DNA from: JANYCD01 sp043738625
Lineage (GTDB): Bacteria > Pseudomonadota > Gammaproteobacteria > Burkholderiales > Rhodocyclaceae
Direction of reading: 5' to 3'
NCBI GenBank assembly: GCA_043738625.1
Contig: JAYUFR010000139.1
Location: forward strand, 1-5,192
Length of the DNA: 5,192 bases
Positions 1 through 5,192 of this stretch are shown here, in pieces. Below the pieces are notes generated by a model. The model saw nothing but the letters and a program-made list of their open reading frames with translations. It ran no database searches and was not told where the DNA came from. The translations under genes were made by a program, and so were the position numbers. Positions within the stretch are counted from its first letter, which is position 1; every line of letters starts with the position of its first letter.

Positions 1-2
1 GC

Positions 3-194
3 GGGCTTCACGCGAAGGTGGGTTCTCGGGAATGGGAAAACATTTGCCGCCGCATGGAAACGGCCTTCACGCAATCGAACTTTGAGGGTGGTGTGGTCGA
101 CGGCATTCAGGCGGTGACGCAGCATCTGACGATACATTTTCCGGCTTCCAGTGCTGGCCGGAATGAATTGTCGGACAAACCGGTAATGCTATAA
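3..194 (+). CDS. TPM-domain protein, C-terminal end (5' truncated by window edge)
   Basis: The open frame runs in from the left edge and ends with TAA at 192-194, giving the last 63 residues of a protein. The visible part reads GLHAKVGSREWENICRRMET, then a segment with FEGGVVDGIQAV and HLTIHFP, and it ends in NELSDKPVML. This pattern (HAKVG, W, a C-R-ME helix, F-GGV-GI-AV, then HFP and a closing NEL-D-P--L) matches what I recall of the C-terminal part of small TPM-domain (PF04536, YgcG/Psb32-like) proteins in proteobacteria. These are often encoded next to a larger secreted or membrane-anchored TPM protein. The family's molecular role is poorly defined. The catalytic or metal-binding part of the domain lies outside the window, so nothing can be said about its integrity. 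The next plus-strand gene begins about 100 bases later, so joint transcription with psiE is possible. Family assignment is from remembered motif similarity, not a search. Confidence 0.72.
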   Translation, partial: GLHAKVGSREWENICRRMETAFTQSNFEGGVVDGIQAVTQHLTIHFPASSAGRNELSDKPVML

Positions 195-212
195 CCGATC
201 AACCTTGTTATC

Positions 213-218
213 AGGAGA
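213..218 (+). promoter_or_regulatory. Strong Shine-Dalgarno before a mini-ORF
   Basis: AGGAGA lies with its GGAG core six bases before the ATG at 224. It is the best ribosome binding site in the psiE region, yet the ATG it serves is not in the psiE frame. It therefore points to translation of the short leader ORF at 224-262 rather than directly of psiE. Confidence 0.55.
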
Positions 219-223
219 CCATC

Positions 224-262
224 ATGACAGTAGCGAATGTTGTCGCGAGCCCGACCGGGTGA
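224..262 (+). CDS. Possible 12-residue leader peptide ahead of psiE
   Basis: ATG at 224 opens a 12-codon frame (MTVANVVASPTG) closed by TGA at 260-262. It has a well-placed AGGAGA ribosome binding site, while no comparable site precedes any psiE start codon. Its stop overlaps an in-frame psiE GTG codon (259-261) as GTGA, a typical arrangement for translational coupling. The psiE ATG at 292 is 29 bases beyond the stop. The peptide has no recognisable motif and no run of regulatory codons such as repeated His, Trp or Pro. Two readings are open: a genuine coupling leader that loads ribosomes for psiE, or the old start of a longer psiE reading frame that has been frameshifted. Very short ORFs also arise by chance, so confidence is limited. 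Confidence 0.35.
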   Translation: MTVANVVASPTG

Positions 263-291
263 CGAAAAATGACCTCTTGCCTTGTGAGCCC

Positions 292-708
292 ATGCTAAAA
301 CATATAGAAAAATTTGAACGCGTTATCAATGTCACGTTGCTATTGATGCTGGCACTCGTGGTGGTTTTGGCAACCATTGACCTCGGCTGGATCATCGTGA
401 AAGACATGCTCACTCCACCGGTGATTCTGCTCGATAGCGAAGAACTCCTCGAACTATTTGGCGCCTTTCTCCTGGTCATGATCGGTCTGGAACTGCTGAA
501 TACCATCAAGATCTACATTACGGAAAAGACTGTCCACGTTGAAGTTGTTTTAACGGTGGGGATCATCGCCATTGCCCGCAAAGTAGTGGTCCTGGAACCG
601 GAGATGCTGGATGGAACAACTTTGCTTGGCATCGCCGCCGTTATCTTTGCATTAACTGTTGGCTACTACTTCGTCAGGCTGGCCGCACGAAAAAGCACCA
701 ACACCTGA
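292..708 (+). CDS. psiE: PsiE-family (phosphate-starvation-inducible E) membrane protein
   Basis: From the ATG at 292 the product has 138 residues, close to the 136 of E. coli PsiE, and begins MLKHIEKFERVIN. The same frame is open further upstream, to a GTG at 259 (149 residues) and a TTG at 205 (167 residues). The extra residues there are hydrophilic and do not resemble the family, so 292 is preferred although no good ribosome binding site precedes it. Four hydrophobic segments are visible at about residues 12-36, 54-76, 83-101 and 111-131, fitting a small four-helix inner-membrane protein. Family-like features are the acidic stretch DSEELLELFGAFLL, the ELLNTIKIYI segment, and HVEVVLTVGIIAIARKVVVL between helices. 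PsiE proteins (PF06146) are induced by phosphate starvation in E. coli, under PhoB and cAMP-CRP control, but have no established biochemical function. No Pho box is evident here. The gene sits 22 bases before the ATPase gene, suggesting one transcript. Confidence 0.82.
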   Translation: MLKHIEKFERVINVTLLLMLALVVVLATIDLGWIIVKDMLTPPVILLDSEELLELFGAFLLVMIGLELLNTIKIYITEKTVHVEVVLTVGIIAIARKVVVLEPEMLDGTTLLGIAAVIFALTVGYYFVRLAARKSTNT

Positions 709-730
709 CAGGCGAGAATAGTGACTCTAA

Positions 731-3448
731 TTGAGTAATTCCATTGCGGAATCGACGCCCACTCTTCCTGCGATGAACGAACCGGCGTCGCATATGCTTG
801 GCGTGGATGAAGCGGCACGGTGCTTGCAGGTCGATCCCCGGATCGGACTCCAAGCGCTAGATGCCAAGACCCGCGCCGGCTTGCATGGCCCCAATCGCCT
901 TGCCGAGAAACCGCCCCGCTCCCCCTGGATATTGTTTTTCGGCCAGTTCAAGAGCCCTTTGATCCTGGTCTTGATCCTGGCCGCGGCGCTCGCCGCGAGC
1001 ATCGGCAAGCTCACGGATGGGGCGGTGATCCTGACCGTCGTGCTGCTCAACGCCGCGTTGGGTTTCTATCAGGAATACCGGGCCGAGCAGAGCCTCGCTG
1101 CACTTAAAAAAATGCTGCCCGCAAAAGCTCGTGTGCGACGCGAGGGCGCTACTCAAGAGCTTCCCGCCGAGCAATTGGTTCCGGGGGACATCGTGTTACT
1201 GGACGCAGGCGACCGCATACCTGCGGACGGCAGACTGATCACCGCATTCAGCCTCGAAATAAACGAATCCACGCTGACTGGCGAATCGCTGCCGCTCGGC
1301 AAGCAGGTTGCGGCCTTGACCAAACCTGATATGCCTTTGGCCGAACGGCTCAACATGGCGTACATGAACACCATGGTGACGCGGGGACGCGCCGAGATGC
1401 TGGTCACCGCCACCGGAATGCTCACCGAAATGGGCAAACTGTCGCTGCAGCTTGCCAGCGTTGAAGAGGGCCCCAGCCCGCTACAGCTCCAGCTCGACGA
1501 ACTCGGAAAACGCCTGGCAATGGTCGCTGGCGGGCTGGTGGGATTGTTGTTCGTCCTTCAGCTTCTGCGCGGCGAATCGCTTACCCAAGTCATCCTGGAT
1601 TCGATTGCCTTGGCGGTGGCGGCCATGCCGGAAGGATTGCCCGCCGTGGTGACCGTCACGCTAGCGCTTGGCATGCGGCGCATGGCGAAACAGCACGCGA
1701 TCGTCAAGCGCTTGGGAAGCGTTGAAACTCTGGGCTGCACCACCGTCATCTGCTCCGATAAGACCGGCACGCTGACCTTGAACCAGATGACCGTCCGTGC
1801 GCTGTTCTACCAGGGGCATGCACTCACCGTCACGGGCGAGGGCTACAACGCCAGCGGCGAAATTCACTCCGCGACGGGCGAGAAGTCGATACAGGATCTC
1901 GTTCCCTTGCTACAGGCGGTGGCCGCCTGTAACGACAGTAGACTGAACAACGGTGACCTGATCGGCGATCCGACCGAAGGGGCGCTGCTGGCCCTTGCTG
2001 CCAAAGGTGGCATTAATCGCGATGCCGTCGAAGCAACATTTCCGCGTATCGCGGAAATTCCGTTTGACTCCGCGCACAAGTTCATGGCGACGTTTCACGG
2101 TGACAGCAGCGGGGTGCGCATGTTTGTGAAGGGCGCTCCCGATGTGCTGCTTGAACATTGCAGCCGGCTTTTCGAGCGGGACGGCGAGATCGCGTTGGAG
2201 GATGCGTTTCGGAACCGGATCAACGAGGAATACAGGGCGCTGGCGGAACAAGGGCTGCGCGGACTGATCGTCGCCGCGCGCACATTTCCCAAGGCCGGGT
2301 TCGATCCTGGTGGCGACTTGTTCGCTTACGTGAAGGAGCTTAGCTTTGTCGCGTTGGTCGGGCTCATGGATCCACCGCGTCCGCAGGCGCGGGATGCTAT
2401 CGCCTTGTGCCAGCAGGCTGGCATCCAGGTCAAGATGGTCACCGGGGATCACAAGGACACGGCCGCCGCCATCGCTCGCGACCTCGGCTTGAAAGGGAAA
2501 GTCATTACCGGGGCCGAGCTAGATGACATCGATGAGGCCCATTTGGCGCTGATCATTGAAGACGTGGCAGTATTTGCGCGAGTCGTGCCGCAGCACAAGG
2601 TGAAGATTGTGCAAGCGCTCAAGGCGAAGGGGCATGTGGTGGCGATGACGGGTGACGGCGTCAATGACGCACCGGCGCTGAAGCACGCCGACATCGGCAT
2701 TGCGATGGGGAGCGGAACCGAAGTGACGAAAGAGGCCGCCACGATGGTGCTGACCGACGACAATTTCGCCACCATCGTCGGTGCCGTGAGGGAAGGCCGC
2801 ACGCTCTATGACAATATCCTCAAGTTCATCCGATTTCAGCTTTCCACCACCACGGGGGCGATCCTTACCGTGTTTTTTGCGCCTCTCGTGGGACTGCCGG
2901 AACCTTTCACGGCGATACAAATACTGTGGGTGGCCATGATCATGGACGGGCCGCCCGCCGTGGCGCTGGCGCTGGATGCGGCGCGGCCGGGCATCATGAT
3001 CGAGCCGCCGCGCCGCCGCGCGGCACAGATACTCACGCGGCGCCGCCTGGGCAAGATCTTCGCCTTTGGCAGCACCATGATGGTTGGCACACTCGGCGTT
3101 CTGTATTACGGATTGCAAATCGGAACAGAGGAGCGCGCGCTGACCCTGGCGTTCACCACCTTTGTGCTGTTCCAGTTCTTCAACGTCTTCAATGCCCGTG
3201 CTGAGACCGGTTCCACTTTCAACCGCCACTTCTTCAATAACCGCATGCTGTGGGCGTCACTGCTCGGCGTGGTGGCGCTGCAGGCGGTGGCCGTGCACTG
3301 GTCTCCCGCCCAGGCGATCTTCCACACCATGGCCTTGACACCGAGCGACTGGGTGATTGCAATCGCAGTCGCGGCCTCTGTTCTACTGTTGGAGGAAGCA
3401 CGCAAGCTGGCAATGCGTGTTCTAAAACACTTACGGGTCACCATGTGA
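731..3448 (+). CDS. P2-type cation-transporting ATPase (PMR1/SERCA-like)
   Basis: This 905-residue protein has the full P-type ATPase layout: an N-terminal cation-ATPase domain (about 22-75), TM1-2 (about 66-113), an actuator domain with TGES at 183-186, and TM4 with PEGLP at 300-304. The phosphorylation site is DKTGT with the acceptor D343. The nucleotide-binding domain has KGAPD at 467-471, the hinge is TGDGVNDAP from 640, and six C-terminal helices include MDGPPA (D739). It couples ATP hydrolysis to cation movement across the inner membrane. PEGLP together with MDGPPA places it with the P2-type Ca2+/Mn2+ pumps, nearest in style to yeast PMR1. Several ion ligands differ, however: SERCA N768 and E771 correspond to T707 and A710, and PMR1 N774 and Q783 to A735 and V744. 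The transported ion is therefore uncertain. The start is also uncertain: TTG at 731 has no well-spaced ribosome binding site, and in-frame ATGs at 773 and 794 would give 891 or 884 residues. There is no internal frameshift and all catalytic motifs are intact. Confidence 0.95.
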   Translation: MSNSIAESTPTLPAMNEPASHMLGVDEAARCLQVDPRIGLQALDAKTRAGLHGPNRLAEKPPRSPWILFFGQFKSPLILVLILAAALAASIGKLTDGAVILTVVLLNAALGFYQEYRAEQSLAALKKMLPAKARVRREGATQELPAEQLVPGDIVLLDAGDRIPADGRLITAFSLEINESTLTGESLPLGKQVAALTKPDMPLAERLNMAYMNTMVTRGRAEMLVTATGMLTEMGKLSLQLASVEEGPSPLQLQLDELGKRLAMVAGGLVGLLFVLQLLRGESLTQVILDSIALAVAAMPEGLPAVVTVTLALGMRRMAKQHAIVKRLGSVETLGCTTVICSDKTGTLTLNQMTVRALFYQGHALTVTGEGYNASGEIHSATGEKSIQDLVPLLQAVAACNDSRLNNGDLIGDPTEGALLALAAKGGINRDAVEATFPRIAEIPFDSAHKFMATFHGDSSGVRMFVKGAPDVLLEHCSRLFERDGEIALEDAFRNRINEEYRALAEQGLRGLIVAARTFPKAGFDPGGDLFAYVKELSFVALVGLMDPPRPQARDAIALCQQAGIQVKMVTGDHKDTAAAIARDLGLKGKVITGAELDDIDEAHLALIIEDVAVFARVVPQHKVKIVQALKAKGHVVAMTGDGVNDAPALKHADIGIAMGSGTEVTKEAATMVLTDDNFATIVGAVREGRTLYDNILKFIRFQLSTTTGAILTVFFAPLVGLPEPFTAIQILWVAMIMDGPPAVALALDAARPGIMIEPPRRRAAQILTRRRLGKIFAFGSTMMVGTLGVLYYGLQIGTEERALTLAFTTFVLFQFFNVFNARAETGSTFNRHFFNNRMLWASLLGVVALQAVAVHWSPAQAIFHTMALTPSDWVIAIAVAASVLLLEEARKLAMRVLKHLRVTM

Positions 3449-3464
3449 ATTCGTCCCGGTTTCA

Positions 3465-3493
3465 GCAGTCGTTGCCCGAGTAGCAGCGACTGC
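3465..3493 (+). terminator. Hairpin downstream of the ATPase gene, possible terminator
   Basis: GCAGTCGTTGC pairs with GCAGCGACTGC over 11 base pairs with a single G-T wobble, closing a seven-base loop (CCGAGTA). It begins 16 bases after the ATPase stop codon, where a 3' end would be expected. No run of T follows (the next bases are GCGCGATGACG), so it is not a textbook intrinsic terminator. It may instead protect the mRNA 3' end or work with Rho. The stem is seen directly; the function is inferred. Confidence 0.45.
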
Positions 3494-3524
3494 GCGCGAT
3501 GACGATTATCGCGGCGTGGCGCTG

Positions 3525-3671
3525 ATGAGCGCGACGAACTGCCTGGTGTACTCTGCGTTCCGCCGGTCACTGTTGCTGCCTGCACTGCTGTGGCTCGTTG
3601 CCCTGCTGTGTTGCCTGCGAGAGAGCGCTGCTTCACCAACGATCAAGAAACCGGCCCATGCGAAAGTTTGA
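3525..3671 (+). CDS. Hypothetical 48-residue single-pass membrane peptide
   Basis: The frame from ATG 3525 (or GTG 3516) to TGA 3669-3671 encodes 48 residues. It has a short polar start, two arginines at 13-14, one hydrophobic helix at about 15-31 (LLLPALLWLVALLCC), and a basic, proline-containing tail ending PTIKKPAHAKV. The shape resembles a signal peptide or a small membrane protein whose downstream part is lost, and I do not recognise a family. There is no convincing ribosome binding site, and the ATG falls in the loop of a 5-bp GC-rich hairpin (GCGCT-GATG-AGCGC). It ends 27 bases before the start of the copA-like remnant on the same strand, so it could be the preceding gene of the same former operon. 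It may equally be a chance frame in GC-rich DNA. Confidence 0.3.
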   Translation: MSATNCLVYSAFRRSLLLPALLWLVALLCCLRESAASPTIKKPAHAKV

Positions 3672-3688
3672 GCATCCCTTACCAGTGC

Positions 3689-3692
3689 GGAG
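3689..3692 (+). promoter_or_regulatory. Ribosome binding site of the copA-like remnant
   Basis: GGAG within GCGGAGAAC lies six bases before the ATG at 3699. It supports that ATG as the original start of the copper-ATPase gene now reduced to a stub. Confidence 0.5.
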
Positions 3693-3698
3693 AACACG

Positions 3699-3792
3699 AT
3701 GAACAAAGTAACTTCTGACCACCCAGCACCGGCAGCCATTGAGGGTGCCAGGGTTGAAAGATCCGGTTTGCGGAATGACGGTGACTGCGCAA
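3699..3792 (+). pseudogene. Frameshifted 5' remnant of a copper-type P1B ATPase (copA-like) gene
   Basis: An ATG with a good ribosome binding site opens MNKVTSDHPAPAAIEGAR. The frame then runs out of register and stops with TGA at 3810-3812. In the +1 frame from about 3754 the DNA reads KDPVCGMTVTAQ (3757-3792). DPVCGMTV is the hallmark of the YHS-like metal-binding segment at the N-terminus of many copper- and heavy-metal-transporting P1B ATPases of the CopA group. Removing one T from the pair at 3754-3755 joins the two frames as EGAR-VKDPVCGMTV, exactly what an intact protein would look like. Beyond residue Q the sequence no longer resembles a YHS segment (no F-C-S---C pattern), and the open frame ends at 3850-3852 inside the convergent copD. 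The membrane part, CPC motif and DKTGT of a copA are absent from the window. The gene is therefore frameshifted and truncated, keeping about 30 codons. An alternative parent is any other YHS-containing protein. Confidence 0.72.
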
Positions 3793-3832
3793 CGGTGGCC
3801 ATCTTCTGGTGAAAAAATCCTTGATCTGCGCC

Positions 3833-4750
3833 TTAACTTTCTGGACCAATAACGGTGGTGAAACTGGCCGTCACCAGAAGAATCAGGCTTGCAACGACAA
3901 TCTCTGCATTGATCGAACGGCGCAGTTTCAGAACGGCGGCGTGTTTGCCATCAAGCAATTGTGGTGTTAGCCGGAGCTTGTTCATGGCGGCCAGGGCCAG
4001 TAACATCGCGACGAAAAATAACTTGGCCACAAATAATTGACCGTAAGCGGTTCCCCATAGCATCTCGGGCTTGCCGAGCAATAGCCAGAGCAACAACACT
4101 CCAACCGCGGCCAACAAGCCGACAACAACCGCCGCAAGCTTGCCGAAGCGCTCCATGGTTACGGCAATATTCGCGATATCGTCGGCATGGGTACTGCGGT
4201 GCAAGGGCCACAGCGCGCCCAGCCAGAAGGCAACAGCAAGCAGATGCAGGCATAGCAGCATCTGCGGCAGCAGGCCCAATCCGGATCGCATGACCACTTC
4301 GCTCGCGTGCCCCACCAGCGCAAATGAGGTGGCAGCGACGAACGCAGCAGAGAAGGCGGCCCATAGGGTGATTCCATGCACGCGCTTTCGGCACATCACA
4401 GCGATGATCAGAAGACTTGCCACGCGGAGTCCAGTGGCAACGCCTTCACTGGATTTCAGCACCAACTGTGTCATGGCGACATCCCACATCCCGGACAACT
4501 CATCACTCAGCATGCCATTCATCAGCGCAATGCGCAGTACGGACAAACCCATTGCTCCCAGGGTCATGCGGGTGATGAAGCGCCGCAATGCGCGATCTTC
4601 CTGTTCCGAAACCAGATCGCAAAAACCAGCAAGAAACATCACCCCGCCAGCAGCGCCAAGGCTTGCGCCGTAAGTCGTTGCCTTGACGATGATGGTCAGC
4701 GCCTGCCAGCCGTCAAGGTCACGAAACACTTGCAGCGCAGTGGATTCCAT
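3833..4750 (-). CDS. copD: Copper resistance protein CopD, inner-membrane copper permease
   Basis: The 305-residue product is highly hydrophobic, with about eight membrane-spanning segments, and has the usual CopD length (PF05425). Recognisable parts are GHASEV (H148), the LHLLAVAFWLGALWPLH helix (H169, W176), and the C-terminal CopD domain at about 202-265. That domain begins RFGKLAAVVVGLLAAVGVLL and continues through GTAYGQLFVAKL to the AAMNKLRLTPQL ending. Conserved histidines and methionines in such helices are thought to guide copper. CopD works with periplasmic CopC and is usually considered to move copper into the cytoplasm. The start ATG at 4750 lies only five bases after the copC stop, with no clear Shine-Dalgarno, so translation is probably coupled to copC. 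The stop faces the plus-strand block, and a run of six T's follows about 16 bases downstream without an obvious short stem before it. No defect is visible. Confidence 0.92.
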   Translation of the reverse strand: MESTALQVFRDLDGWQALTIIVKATTYGASLGAAGGVMFLAGFCDLVSEQEDRALRRFITRMTLGAMGLSVLRIALMNGMLSDELSGMWDVAMTQLVLKSSEGVATGLRVASLLIIAVMCRKRVHGITLWAAFSAAFVAATSFALVGHASEVVMRSGLGLLPQMLLCLHLLAVAFWLGALWPLHRSTHADDIANIAVTMERFGKLAAVVVGLLAAVGVLLLWLLLGKPEMLWGTAYGQLFVAKLFFVAMLLALAAMNKLRLTPQLLDGKHAAVLKLRRSINAEIVVASLILLVTASFTTVIGPES

Positions 4751-4755
4751 TATGG

Positions 4756-5112
4756 TCAGTGGCCTACAGTGAATGACAAGCTGCCCGTCATGGCATGACC
4801 GTCACCGGACAACGTGCTCCATTTCACCTTATAGATTCCCGGTTTGAGTGCGGGAAGCGGAAGTGAGAAGGTAGTTGATGCCGGCGCGGCCGGATCCACC
4901 GCGAGTGGAATCTCCTGTCCAACACTGAGTAGTTTCAGTTTTGTCAGTTTCGTTGCATGCCCGAATTTAAGATCGATCGTTTTGGGTGGGGTACCAAGCA
5001 CCGCATGATTCGCAGGTGTTGACCTTTCCAGCATCGCATGTGCAACCGCGTGTCCGGCAAAAAGAAAGCTGACGATCGTGGTGCCGGCGAGTAGCAAGAA
5101 TTTTCTGTTCAT
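4756..5112 (-). CDS. copC: Periplasmic copper-binding protein CopC
   Basis: The product has 118 residues, typical of CopC (PF04234). A signal peptide at 1-24 (MNRKF, hydrophobic core, AGHAVA) ends just before HAMLERSTPA, so the mature protein would start with His25. CopC proteins bind Cu(II) with the N-terminal His plus an Asp and His near the C-terminus; here these are H25, D104 and H106 in LSGDGHAMTG. The rest fits the CopC beta-barrel: STPANHAVLGTPPKTIDLKF, PLPALKPGIYKVKWSTLSGD, and a final SFTV. The Met-rich loop that forms a second, Cu(I) site in Pseudomonas syringae CopC is absent. The start at 5112 was chosen over an in-frame ATG at 5178 because a ribosome binding site sits six bases before it and the signal peptide begins there. 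It is the first gene of a copC-copD operon and hands copper to CopD. Confidence 0.93.
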   Translation of the reverse strand: MNRKFLLLAGTTIVSFLFAGHAVAHAMLERSTPANHAVLGTPPKTIDLKFGHATKLTKLKLLSVGQEIPLAVDPAAPASTTFSLPLPALKPGIYKVKWSTLSGDGHAMTGSLSFTVGH

Positions 5113-5116
5113 GTTG

Positions 5117-5124
5117 TTTCCTTT
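5117..5124 (-). promoter_or_regulatory. Ribosome binding site of copC
   Basis: On the minus strand AAAGGAAA precedes the ATG at 5112, with AGGA six bases away. It decides the start in favour of MNRKF over the upstream in-frame ATGs, which have no such site. Confidence 0.7.
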
Positions 5125-5192
5125 CGTTGAGTAAATCGTGATTGCGTTGCTCATGGCTTCAGGAGAATTGCAGAACATTAGTGTTGCATGTT
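5125..5192 (-). other. Upstream region of copC, cut by the window edge
   Basis: This is the remaining upstream DNA of copC. I see no convincing -35/-10 pair and no clear copper-regulator palindrome. One minus-strand frame stays open into copC from an ATG at 5178, but it lacks a ribosome binding site. The other two frames close within this stretch and could be the tail of a gene beyond the edge. Confidence 0.35.

Larger units (their letters stand above)
3449..3832. other. Junction region between the ATPase gene and copD with gene debris
   Basis: These 384 bases separate the plus-strand ATPase gene from the convergent copD. I see no intact gene of a known family on either strand. From left to right the stretch holds a strong hairpin (3465-3493), two smaller hairpins (3495-3513 and 3519-3532), a possible 48-residue ORF (3525-3671), and the broken start of a copper-ATPase gene (3699-3792). 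The last 40 bases before the copD stop resemble nothing I recognise. A longer minus-strand open frame across 3506-3802 has no family features and looks like chance. Confidence 0.6.

Noticed and set aside
2519..3229. 236-residue minus-strand open frame inside the ATPase gene
   Set aside because: The composition is low in hydrophobic residues and rich in His, Arg and Gly, typical of an antisense shadow of GC-rich coding DNA. The plus strand carries the conserved ATPase hinge and TM5-6 motifs here.
3506..3802. 98-residue minus-strand open frame across the junction region
   Set aside because: It has no family motif and no ribosome binding site that I could see, and it lies opposite the copA-like remnant, whose YHS motif on the plus strand is the better explanation of this DNA.
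3821..3836. Possible FNR/ANR-type site (TTGAT followed by CTGCGCCTTAA)
   Set aside because: Only the left half matches TTGAT-N4-ATCAA, and the position between two convergent 3' ends is wrong for a promoter element.
4071..4673. 200-residue plus-strand open frame opposite copD
   Set aside because: It is antisense to a clear CopD membrane protein; its Ser/Thr/Ala/Arg-rich composition is what the complement of hydrophobic codons gives.
5113..5178. N-terminal extension of CopC by 22 residues
   Set aside because: The extension lacks a ribosome binding site and would place hydrophilic residues before the signal peptide; the ATG at 5112 has both a good site and a normal signal sequence.
1..5192. 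Mobile elements, CRISPR arrays, tRNA or rRNA genes
   Set aside because: I found no transposase-like protein, no spaced direct repeats of CRISPR type, and no tRNA or rRNA segment.

Overview
The window looks like a moderately GC-rich Gram-negative proteobacterium, most likely a betaproteobacterium. This rests on the gene types (a PsiE-family membrane protein, a TPM-domain protein, a P2-type cation ATPase and a periplasmic CopC with its CopD) and on the style of the proteins. It is an inference, and no rRNA or other marker gene is present to settle it. The genes form two convergent blocks that meet near position 3830.

Plus-strand block (1-3448): the 3' end of a TPM-domain protein gene (stop at 192-194), then a 12-codon mini-ORF with a strong ribosome binding site (224-262), then a psiE-family gene (292-708), then a complete 905-residue P2-type cation-transporting ATPase (731-3448). 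Gaps are small and the three main genes read the same way, so an operon is plausible. A clean 11-bp hairpin lies 16 bases after the ATPase stop.

Junction region (3449-3832): this 384-base stretch holds no intact recognised gene. It contains the hairpin cluster, a possible 48-residue single-pass membrane peptide (3525-3671), and the broken start of a copper-type P1B ATPase gene. The remnant has an intact ribosome binding site and ATG, a one-base frameshift, then the KDPVCGMTV motif of the N-terminal YHS-like metal-binding segment, after which the rest of the gene is missing.

Minus-strand block (3833-5112): copC followed five bases later by copD, an apparently intact periplasmic copper carrier and inner-membrane copper permease pair. 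About 80 bases upstream of copC are visible before the window ends.

Taken together, the right half is a copper-handling locus in which copCD survive and a neighbouring copA-like exporter gene has been reduced to a stub. The left half is a separate cation-transport module. No complete new system is evident. The most notable points are the copA-like remnant, the unusual ion-binding residues of the P2-type ATPase, and the leader ORF overlapping the start region of psiE.
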